Shown here one piece after another: positions 1 to 7,001 of a DNA stretch of 15,600 nt. The stretch spans positions 1 to 15,600 of the forward strand of contig CAKTTR010000047.1 in NCBI GenBank assembly GCA_934615645.1, in the 5' to 3' direction. Both the position numbers and the translations under genes were made by a program. The notes under the pieces are model-generated. The model was not told the origin of the DNA and did not search any database. It worked only from the letters and a program-made list of their open reading frames with translations. Position 1 is the first letter of the stretch, and each line of letters begins with the position of its first letter. Origin of the DNA: an uncultured Oscillospiraceae bacterium. Lineage in GTDB: Bacteria > Bacillota > Clostridia > Oscillospirales > Oscillospiraceae.

Positions 1-3000
1 TCCAGCAAGATGCGGCCATCCTCGCCCGCTTCCAGCTTCGCGCCGTCGGACAGGGTCAGGGTCCGGAGGATGCTGCCCGCTGCAGAGCGGTCGTCCGCCG
101 TCAGGTTCGCTGCGGCCTGGGCCGTCTGCAGCGCCAGATCTGCCGCGTTATAGGTCAGGCTGTAGCCGACCGTCCCGGCCGTCTGGGTGCCTGTCAGATA
201 AACCCGGGCAATGACTTCGGCGTGCTTTGCATAATTATCCCGCTCCAGCTCGACCGTAATGGCCGCCGTGGGCAGCGCCTCGGCAAAGACGGGGTAGGGG
301 TCGACTCCGATTCGCTGGACATAAGCATCGCCCAGCAGAGCCAGGACGGTGCCATCGGCAAATTCCTCTGCCGTCTTGCTCTCCGCCTTCCCGGCGACGT
401 CCTTGCCGATGGCGTTCGACGCACCAACTGCCTTGGCCGTGTTATAGCTATAGCAGTTGCTCCACTTGTTGGCCATCGTATAACCTGTCAAGCCGCCAAC
501 ATTCTTGCTGGCGCCGACCAATTCTACGGCCGCATAGCAGTTTTGCGCTATGGCAGTCACTGCGCTGGTGCCGGTCAGGCCGCCGCAGTAGGTCGCACCG
601 GCGGTGCCCTTGTTGCAGTAGATCGTGCCCTGGGCGTAGCAGTTGATAAATTCCTTCTTGCTGGCCATATTGCCGACCAGACCGCCGGCATTCTGCCGCA
701 CCGCAGTATTATAGGTCGCCATGGTGATCTTCGTGCGGCAGTTGCGGACGACGCCGTTATAGTAGCCGATCAGGCCGCCGACATTCGATGCACCGATGAC
801 AACGCCTTCATAGCTGCAGTTTTCGACCACAGCATCGCCACCGTAGCCGACGATACCGCCGACCCGGTCTGTCGCCTGGCCGCCGACGTAGCTGTCGCGC
901 ACATGCAGGTTCTTGACCGTGCCGTCCAGCTGGCCGAAGAGACCAAACTGGCTCGTAACTTCCCCTGCCGGGAGGTACAGGCCGGAGATGGTGTGGCCGT
1001 TGCCGTCAAACGTACCGGTGTACTTGGCGCCATTCACGGCAGTACCATAGCCGATGGGTGCAATGGCCCGCAGCTTCTCCGTCGACGCCGCGCTGGGCAG
1101 CAGGATGTCATCCAGAGATGCCAGCAGATCCTGGTTGATGGTGATATCGCACTTTAGAATCGCGTTGGCCGCATTGTTCTGCGCCGTACCCGTGGGCAGG
1201 GTGCCGTCGACCAGACGGGCAAACCAGTTGAGCTGGTCGGCATTTTCAATGATGTAATACGTCGCGCCGTCAATCTCCTCGGTCTTCATGGTCTTTTCCG
1301 TCTCCTCGACCGGGAGCCGCTCGGCGTCCTTGCACGCCTGTTCATAGTCGGCGTAATTGGGGATCTTCGCCGTATCGCCGCCGCGCTGGGTATAGGCCGC
1401 CAGATTCGCCGTCAAGGCGGGAAGCAGCTCGATCTTGTCCAGCGTCATGGGGGTGACGGTCTTGATCTCAGCAGCAAGCTGGTCGATGACCGCCTGCTCT
1501 GCCGCCTGGGCCGCGCGCAGCGTCGCCACGTTTGTCACCTGGGCGCGCTCGGCGTCTGTCAGGGACCGGTAGCACGCGTTGGCCGTCGCCAGATTCGTGA
1601 AGCAATGCTCCGTGCCGTCCAGTGCGACGATACCGATGGCGTCGATCAGCGCAATGGCGACCTGGGCCGATGCGTTGGCATACGCGCCATTCACGTAGTA
1701 GACCGCGTTATCGGCCGTGCGGAACATCGGATGGGCATCCACGCCGATGCGCTGGCCGAAGGCGTCTCCCAGCCGGTAGGCCAGCTCGCCGCTGGTCATC
1801 ATTTCGCCCTGGATCTTCCCGCCGCCGATCTGCGTCGCGACATCCCGGGAGAGGTCGCTGATGCACTCCAGGCCATCGACCTGGGGATAGTAGCAGTTTT
1901 CGATCACGGTACCGCTGCCATTCAGGATGCCTGCGATCGCGCCCTGGAAATAGGCGGGGCCAATGGTGCCGGAGACAAAGGTGTTTTTGATCTGAACCTT
2001 GCCGTAGTTATGGCAGCTGATACCACCGATACGGTACGCCTGCTGCGTCGTCGTATACTCGGTATCCTCCAGGTGTATATCCGCGATGCAATAGCAGCTG
2101 TCGATCAGCGCGCCTGGATTGGACGTGTTCGTCAAGCCGCCGGCCCAATACTTGCCGAAGAGCTTGCCTTCAAAGCCGCAGCGCAGCAGCTTCGCGTCCT
2201 TGTTCAAATAGTAGGCGATACCGGCGACATGGAAGCCCTGGGTATAGGCATCCTTGAGTACCAGGTCCTTGACGGTGCCGTTGACATTGAGAATCATCGC
2301 GTCGCCGTCATGCTCATAGCTTGCCACGGAGCTGCAGTAGAGCGCGCCGGAGATGGTGTGGCCATCGCCGTCAAACGTGCCGTCCAGCTTGTCGATCATC
2401 GGCAGACGGGTCATGTTGGCAAGCTGGTCCTCCTTGACAGCGCCGGTCTCATCCAGCAGCGTCGCCAGCAGGTTTTTGTTGACGGTGATATCTGCCGTCA
2501 GGATGGCGTTGGCCGCCGTGTTGCGCTCCTTTGCGGCCAGGGTGCCGTTCAGCAGGGCAATATACCACTGCAGCTGCTCAAGATTTGAGATAGCATAGTA
2601 TTTCTCGCCGTCGATGGTCTTGATCTGGATGCTCTCTTCGACCTTGCTCTCGTTGTCGGCCTGGACGCACTTGGCATAGGCCGCCTCAGCTGCCGTGAGG
2701 GTCTCGTAATTTGTCACACGCGCTGCGTCGCCGCCCCAGGCGAGGTAGCGGTCATAGCTGCCGCGGGCTGCTTTCAGCGCGTCCTTGCTCGCCAGGGTGA
2801 TCTCGCCGAGGGCGTCGATCTGGGCGATGAGGGCGTTCACCGCGGTGGTGTAATCCGCCTGCTTCTGGGTGAGGGTCTCCAGCTTTGTGACCTTGGCCCG
2901 CTCGGCTTTCGCCAGCATATCGTAGCAATCCTGCGCCAGGGTAACATTGCCGAAGCAGTTTTCCGTCCCGTCCAGTGCGACGGTGCCGATGGCATTGATC

Positions 3001-6000
3001 AAAAGATCGCAGGTCTCGGCGGATGCATTGCGCAGATCGCCGCCCGCCATAAAGACGCGGTTCGTGCCGTCTGAAAGAACCGGAGAGGCATCCACGCCCA
3101 GCTTCTGGCCAAAGGCCTTGCCCAGCAGCCAGGCAACGGTGCCGTCGCGGAATTCCGTGGCCGTCTTGGTGATCGTATTGCCCGTGGCTGTGCTGGCGTT
3201 GACATCCAGGCAGTAGGACGGACCGTCCAGGGACTCTGCCTTGCTCGCAATGCCGAATGTCTCCGGCGCCTGCAGCGTACCCAGGGCGTAGCAGTTGCGA
3301 ACCGTATTGCTTTCGCTGTCGCCCTGCGTGATCCCGGCTGCCCGCCCGGCCGCCGTCAGATTGCCGGTGGAGTAGCAGTCTTCGATCGTAACGTTACCGC
3401 TGGACTCCCCAACAATGCTCGCCGACGATTCCAAGGAGGACACTGCACTGCCGCGGAAGCTGCAGCGCCGGACCGTCAGATTGTTATACCCGCCGACGAT
3501 ACCGCCGACATTGCCGCCCGCTTCCAGCGTCGCGTCGACCGTGCAGTCCTCGACCGTGCCAGAGCCGAGACCCATAATGCCACCGGCATAAGCAGTCGTG
3601 CTGTTCTTCGCGACCAGCGTGCCGGTAAACGAAGCATTGCGGACCGTCGCAGACGATGTATAGGCAATGATACCGGCTGCATACGTGTTGGCACGGATCT
3701 GCCCCTGGTAGGAGACATTCTCGATCGTCGCCTTGGAGCCGCTGCCAAGGATGCCGCCGACGTTGCCGCCGCTCAGATAGGAATCTTTTACCTTCACATT
3801 TTTGACCGTCGCGCCCGGCGCAGAGCCGAACAGGCCCGCATCGCCAGACCAGGCTGTCGTCATGACCAGGCCGGAGATCGTATGGCCCTGGCCGTCGAAA
3901 ATGCCCTTATAGAGTGCCGTATTTCTCGTCGCGCCAAAGCCCGTGCCGGAGATCCAGGTGTAGCCGCCGATGGGCGTCCACTGGCGCCAGCCAGCCTGCT
4001 TGGTCAGATTGCCGTCGGCATCCAGGACGTTTTCGTTGAAGGTGATGTCTGCGTCCAGCAGGGCATTGGCCGTTTCCTGCCGGGCATCCCAGCCGCCGGA
4101 CTGCAGGCCGTTGACCAGCTTCGCAAACCAGACAAGCTCATCCGCCGTCTTCAAAACATAATATTCTTTCCCGTCGACGGTCCGTTTTTCAATTGCCGTC
4201 TCAATCTGGGCAAACAGCAGCGTTTCATAGGCCGCCTCGGCGTCCGTCAGGACCTTCAGCTGGTCTGCCGTGATGAGGTTCTTGACGCCTGCCGGAGCTT
4301 CGTCATACGCCAGCCGGGCCGCGTCGATCTTCGCCTTGCATTCGTCCGTCAGCGTGACCTCGCCGATGGCGTTGATTTTCTCAACAATGGCCGCCGCCCG
4401 CTCCGGGTAGTCCGAGCCGATGACGGAGAAGGAGACATCCTGGAAGCTGCACCAGTAGTTGGTGGCCTCCGGGGAATCCGTGCCGTCATAATTGCCGCCC
4501 TCGCTCTGGGGGCTCAGGGCCAGGTGCGTATCCGGCGCGGAGCCGTAGGACCCCAGGTGGATGCGGACATTGGAGACCGTGAATTCCCCCGCTGCGTCCG
4601 GGATGACCTGCAGCCCGGCATTTTCCTTGATGCCGTACTGGGTGCCTTCGCCGCTGACCGTGGCAAGCTCCTTGCCGCTCTCATCCAGCAGCGTGCCCTC
4701 CAGGTACGTCGTGTTGCCGTAGCCGGGGTTATAGATCGCGCCCAGCTTCGGCTGCGGCGTCGTCACATTGGAGTATGCGACCTTGACCGTCTCACCGGCG
4801 CAGATGGTCTGGCCGGGGCTCGTCACATTCTGCACCGTGACATCGCTGCCGACGGCGCCCAGCACGTAGCAGCGCATGGCGTCGCCCGCCTGGACCTTGA
4901 CGATATTGCGCCCGCCCTTGAGGTTCAGGGTGTAGCTGCCATCGGCATTGGCAGCGACAGTCTGCCAGCTGGAGGCCTTCGGGGTCGGGTACCCGCAGAC
5001 ATTCATCAGGCTGACGGTCAGGCTCTGGCCGTTTTCCGCCGTGGGCTGAATCGTCTTGGGGATGGAGTCGTTCGTTTTGACTTCGTCCGAGCCGTCGACC
5101 TTGACCGTCTTGGCATAATAGAACGTATTGAGGTCCGAAAGGCCCTCCAGGCCAGTCGTGACGCCCTCGCGGTTGCCGTTAACCATAAACGCGTAGACCG
5201 CGACGCTATCGTCATTGATCGCGCCGTAGACCTTGTCGTCAAACTCCATGGCGTCATACGTCAGCGCCACGATGGACAGGCCCGGCTTGACCGCCTTGAC
5301 GATGCCGTATTCATCCACCGTGACCGAGTCGCCGTCGAGCACATAATAATGCTTGTCCGGCTCAAGATGCCCGTTCTGCAGGCCGTCGTTAATGGCCTGC
5401 CAAGCCCGGGAGGACCAGGAGCCAAAGGCCTCGCCCTGCTGCAGGGAGATAAACTTCGAGGCGTTTCCGTTCGTGATAATGCTGGCCTCGTAGCGGCTCT
5501 CGTGCAGATTGGGCGTCGCTTCCAGCTTGTCCACCTCGATGCTCAGGCCCACCTTGGGGGTGAACGTGTGGGCCTTTTTCATGTACCCTTCCTTGGAGAC
5601 GACATAGTAGACATCGCCGCCGGAGTTCGTCGGGGCCTCGGCGGTATAGTAGTCATAGCCGCCCTCGGTCTTGACGAACGTCGTCTTGAACTGGTTATTC
5701 TGACGATAGAATTTGACCAGCTCCTCGACCTTCAGCGTCGCCCCGGCAGGGATCTTAAAGGAGACCGTCGCTTTCCGGCCGATGTTATAGGCGCGGCCGT
5801 CGGACAGATTAAAGCCCGCCGCCTTGAAGCCCGCAAACGCCGTCGTGCCCGGCAGGGACCACAGGTTGCCGTAGAACCCGCAGTAGGTCTCATCCGTCGG
5901 CTCGCAGAAGTACTGGTAGCGGACGTTGTAGCCATAGGCCGGGACGAGGACCGTCGCGCTCTGCTTGTCCGTCGTCACGAGGGATTCGCAGACGAGGGAC

Positions 6001-6383
6001 GTGTCCTCCGTATTCACGATGCGCATTTTGTAATCCGTCCGGGCATCCTTGACATTGTAGGTAATGAGGCGCAGATAAACATCCGCGTCGCCTGTCACCT
6101 TGAACATACCCGTACCCGCCGCGTCGTTGCGGTAGGTATACGTTCCGGCGTCACCCCGGAAGGTAAACGTCGCATAGTCGCCGGATTCTCCCTTTGTCAG
6201 GGGGACATTCTCTCCGGCTGCGTTTTGCAGCGTCAGGGCCTGTACCGATGCGTAGATCGTCACCTGATAGGCCCCTTGGCCTGCCTCCGCCGGCTCTGCC
6301 GCCAGCGCCATACCGGGCAGTAAGCCCAGGATCAGCGCCAGCGCCAAGAGCGCCGCCAGAAGCCGTTTGGGCAGCTTTTTCAT
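1..6383 (-). CDS. Giant secreted surface protein with GLUG repeats and cohesin-like domain (3' end beyond window)
   Basis: The minus-strand frame is open from the ATG at 6383 to the left edge, giving at least 2127 residues. Residues 1-28 are a signal peptide: MKK, a Leu/Ala-rich core, and cleavage after ALA. Residues about 30-660 are beta-rich, with a bacterial Ig-like stretch near 345-380. Residues about 663-2035 are three long repeats, each a helical segment (INAIG or IDAIG), an 'ADEL.WFAKLVNG' segment, an FDGxGHTISGL strand, several GLUG motifs (VGGIVG, AGGLVG and similar) and a closing LGVDxxPVF. A cohesin-like fold seems to begin near residue 2040 (VGYSLTYNAADLAL). The start at 6383 matches the neighbouring surface gene's MKK start; an AAAAGGA lies 12 nt upstream, so ribosome-site spacing is long, and an in-frame ATG at 6395 sits directly on it. 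No wall anchor is visible; any SLH domain must lie beyond the edge. The leader carries a cobalamin riboswitch, which suggests B12-repressed expression. GLUG motifs are of unclear function, so an adhesin or ligand-binding role is inference. Confidence 0.93.
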   Translation of the reverse strand, partial: MKKLPKRLLAALLALALILGLLPGMALAAEPAEAGQGAYQVTIYASVQALTLQNAAGENVPLTKGESGDYATFTFRGDAGTYTYRNDAAGTGMFKVTGDADVYLRLITYNVKDARTDYKMRIVNTEDTSLVCESLVTTDKQSATVLVPAYGYNVRYQYFCEPTDETYCGFYGNLWSLPGTTAFAGFKAAGFNLSDGRAYNIGRKATVSFKIPAGATLKVEELVKFYRQNNQFKTTFVKTEGGYDYYTAEAPTNSGGDVYYVVSKEGYMKKAHTFTPKVGLSIEVDKLEATPNLHESRYEASIITNGNASKFISLQQGEAFGSWSSRAWQAINDGLQNGHLEPDKHYYVLDGDSVTVDEYGIVKAVKPGLSIVALTYDAMEFDDKVYGAINDDSVAVYAFMVNGNREGVTTGLEGLSDLNTFYYAKTVKVDGSDEVKTNDSIPKTIQPTAENGQSLTVSLMNVCGYPTPKASSWQTVAANADGSYTLNLKGGRNIVKVQAGDAMRCYVLGAVGSDVTVQNVTSPGQTICAGETVKVAYSNVTTPQPKLGAIYNPGYGNTTYLEGTLLDESGKELATVSGEGTQYGIKENAGLQVIPDAAGEFTVSNVRIHLGSYGSAPDTHLALSPQSEGGNYDGTDSPEATNYWCSFQDVSFSVIGSDYPERAAAIVEKINAIGEVTLTDECKAKIDAARLAYDEAPAGVKNLITADQLKVLTDAEAAYETLLFAQIETAIEKRTVDGKEYYVLKTADELVWFAKLVNGLQSGGWDARQETANALLDADITFNENVLDADGNLTKQAGWRQWTPIGGYTWISGTGFGATRNTALYKGIFDGQGHTISGLVMTTAWSGDAGLFGSAPGATVKNVKVKDSYLSGGNVGGILGSGSKATIENVSYQGQIRANTYAAGIIAYTSSATVRNASFTGTLVAKNSTTAYAGGIMGLGSGTVEDCTVDATLEAGGNVGGIVGGYNNLTVRRCSFRGSAVSSLESSASIVGESSGNVTIEDCYSTGNLTAAGRAAGITQGDSESNTVRNCYALGTLQAPETFGIASKAESLDGPSYCLDVNASTATGNTITKTATEFRDGTVAWLLGKAFGQKLGVDASPVLSDGTNRVFMAGGDLRNASAETCDLLINAIGTVALDGTENCFGNVTLAQDCYDMLAKAERAKVTKLETLTQKQADYTTAVNALIAQIDALGEITLASKDALKAARGSYDRYLAWGGDAARVTNYETLTAAEAAYAKCVQADNESKVEESIQIKTIDGEKYYAISNLEQLQWYIALLNGTLAAKERNTAANAILTADITVNKNLLATLLDETGAVKEDQLANMTRLPMIDKLDGTFDGDGHTISGALYCSSVASYEHDGDAMILNVNGTVKDLVLKDAYTQGFHVAGIAYYLNKDAKLLRCGFEGKLFGKYWAGGLTNTSNPGALIDSCYCIADIHLEDTEYTTTQQAYRIGGISCHNYGKVQIKNTFVSGTIGPAYFQGAIAGILNGSGTVIENCYYPQVDGLECISDLSRDVATQIGGGKIQGEMMTSGELAYRLGDAFGQRIGVDAHPMFRTADNAVYYVNGAYANASAQVAIALIDAIGIVALDGTEHCFTNLATANACYRSLTDAERAQVTNVATLRAAQAAEQAVIDQLAAEIKTVTPMTLDKIELLPALTANLAAYTQRGGDTAKIPNYADYEQACKDAERLPVEETEKTMKTEEIDGATYYIIENADQLNWFARLVDGTLPTGTAQNNAANAILKCDITINQDLLASLDDILLPSAASTEKLRAIAPIGYGTAVNGAKYTGTFDGNGHTISGLYLPAGEVTSQFGLFGQLDGTVKNLHVRDSYVGGQATDRVGGIVGYGGDAVVENCSYEGVVIGASNVGGLIGYYNGVVRNCRTKITMATYNTAVRQNAGGLVGNMASKKEFINCYAQGTIYCNKGTAGATYCGGLTGTSAVTAIAQNCYAAVELVGASKNVGGLTGYTMANKWSNCYSYNTAKAVGASNAIGKDVAGKAESKTAEEFADGTVLALLGDAYVQRIGVDPYPVFAEALPTAAITVELERDNYAKHAEVIARVYLTGTQTAGTVGYSLTYNAADLALQTAQAAANLTADDRSAAGSILRTLTLSDGAKLEAGEDGRILL
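280..1668 (-). repeat. GLUG module 3 of the giant surface protein
   Basis: This is the third copy of the internal module (residues about 1573-2035). It starts at a helical ALIDAIG segment with a second helical segment near 1430-1490. It then has 'ENADQLNWFARLVDG', the strand motif FDGNGHTISGLY, and at least five GLUG-type units (for example VGGIVGY, VGGLIGY, AGGLVGN, CGGLTGT, VGGLTGY), each followed by a variable strand with NC or NCY. It closes with RIGVDPYPVF. Confidence 0.8.
1720..3008 (-). repeat. GLUG module 2 of the giant surface protein
   Basis: This is the second copy (residues about 1126-1555). It opens with LLINAIGTVALDGTENCF, which is nearly the same as the opening of module 3 (ALIDAIGIVALDGTEHCF). 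A second helical segment lies near 2800-2835 (IDALGEITL). It contains FDGDGHTISGAL, fewer and more divergent GLUG units (VAGIAY, AGGLTN, IGGISC, IAGILN) and ends with RIGVDAHPMF. Confidence 0.78.
3075..4398 (-). repeat. GLUG module 1 of the giant surface protein
   Basis: This is the first copy (residues about 663-1104). It opens with KINAIGEVTLTDECKAKI and has only one helical segment, unlike the pair in modules 2 and 3. It contains FDGQGHTISGLV, a run of GLUG units (VGGILG, AAGIIA, AGGIMG, VGGIVG, SIVGES) and ends with KLGVDASPVL. It has diverged most from the other two, consistent with being the older copy. Confidence 0.75.
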
Positions 6384-6417
6384 TCGCTTCACCATTCCTT
6401 TTCTGATTTTTTTATTC

Positions 6418-6491
6418 ACCGCAAACGCGGCGATGGACAAGATCTTTCATGCTTTTCTTTTGGCTAGAAAAGCATGTCGCACCAGTGCGAC
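6418..6491 (-). promoter_or_regulatory. Conserved triple-hairpin 5' leader element, copy 1
   Basis: Three small hairpins lie between the riboswitch terminator and the ATG at 6383. In transcript order they are: 6476-6491, a 6-bp stem with a CUGG loop; 6448-6476, an 11-bp stem with a 7-nt loop, sharing one base with the first; and 6419-6430, CCGC-GUUU-GCGG. The same three, in the same order and at nearly the same distance from the ATG, precede the other surface-protein gene. The CUGG loop is unchanged while the stem pairs and lengths differ, which suggests selection on RNA structure. Function is unknown: mRNA stabilisation, a protein-binding site or a second attenuation step are all possible. 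Confidence 0.65.
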
Positions 6492-6512
6492 ACGTTTTCC
6501 AGGGCAGATACA

Positions 6513-6550
6513 AATACAAAAGCCGTGGTGGAGTTTTGCTCCACCACGGC
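6513..6550 (-). terminator. Intrinsic terminator of the cobalamin riboswitch
   Basis: A perfect 12-bp stem (6522-6533 paired with 6539-6550, GC-rich, 5-nt loop) is followed on the minus strand by TTTTGTATT. It lies between the aptamer and the coding start and is the natural OFF structure of a transcriptional riboswitch. I did not resolve a convincing competing antiterminator. Confidence 0.92.
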
Positions 6551-6588
6551 CGATCTTTCCGTGCCCAAGCTGCGCTCCAAGGCGCGCA

Positions 6589-6814
6589 CGCATCACCAAG
6601 TCTTCTGGCTCATGCAGCCGGGCGCAGACCGTAAAAATAAAATCCACGCCCCGCGCGGCTTCCTGCCTTCTCATGGGGAAACGCCCCACAATGGCCGCCT
6701 TTCGGCGCAAAGCCGCGCAGCTGCAAATACAGCTACGGGGTAAGCCCCGGGTTCCCACCGGGTTCCTTTTATCCCCCCGCCACGCAGCGCAGCGGCAAAG
6801 GGGAGGATGATACG
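6589..6814 (-). promoter_or_regulatory. Cobalamin (B12) riboswitch aptamer, long canonical form
   Basis: Read on the minus strand, the conserved parts appear in order: GGAACCCGGTGGGAACCCGG (P3 region, about 6746-6765), CCCCGTAGCTGTA, GCCATTGTGG followed later by GAAGGC, and the B12 box GAGCCAGAAGACTTGG near 6596-6611. The ends pair as P1: 6805-6814 (CGTATCATCC) with 6589-6597 (GGTGATGCG), nine pairs with one bulge and one wobble. The aptamer starts just after the promoter and is followed by an intrinsic terminator, so high cobalamin is expected to reduce transcription of the giant surface-protein gene. Class assignment is from memory of the family consensus, not from a covariance-model search. 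Confidence 0.9.
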
Positions 6815-6836
6815 ATGTAGTTCAATTTATATTGTT

Positions 6837-6865
6837 TTTATATCATATTCTTGTACGCCTGTCAA
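6837..6865 (-). promoter_or_regulatory. Sigma-A-type promoter for the giant surface-protein gene
   Basis: TTGACA (6860-6865) and TATAAA (6837-6842) are separated by exactly 17 nt on the minus strand. Transcription would start near 6829, about 15 nt before the riboswitch P1 helix. Confidence 0.9.
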
Positions 6866-6886
6866 CATTCTTTTCAGAAAGAGAGG

Positions 6887-6942
6887 CCCCCCTCCGATGC
6901 CAAGCATCAGAGGAGGGTGGGTGCGGGTGTAAGCCCGCACCC
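6887..6942 (-). terminator. Tandem-hairpin terminator after the SLH/DUF4430 gene
   Basis: Two strong hairpins follow the stop codon at 7002: 6919-6942 (9-bp GC stem GGGTGCGGG/CCCGCACCC) and 6887-6917 (about 13 bp, some wobble pairs, 3-nt loop). The downstream tract is only pyrimidine-rich (CCTCTCTTTC), so termination may be partial. The pair separates this gene from the promoter of the next one. Confidence 0.7.
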
Positions 6943-7001
6943 GTTTAGAAAGGAAATAAAGGAAATGAAGAAGTTATCTCATTTACTTGCGCCAATCGCC
7001 A

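Noticed and set aside
3882..6323. Long plus-strand open frame of 813 residues, and similar ones at 222-1157, 1605-2588, 6987-10208 and 10749-12254
   Set aside because: They lie entirely antisense to the two surface genes. Their proteins are rich in Arg, Asp, Val and Gly without domains. Their recurring GDGVAVAVKR-like motif is the antisense reading of the repeated FDGNGHTISG motif. No signal peptide or ribosome site supports them. GC-rich codon use on the sense strand explains the lack of stops.
6418..6491. Hairpin clusters as a CRISPR array or insertion-sequence ends
   Set aside because: There are only two copies, 5.7 kb apart, each at the same place in a gene leader. There are no spacers, no cas genes and no transposase at either copy.
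6447..6758. Minus-strand open frame of 103 codons, and short plus-strand frames over the same stretch
   Set aside because: The region is fully explained by the cobalamin aptamer and its terminator; the translated sequence has no protein-like features.
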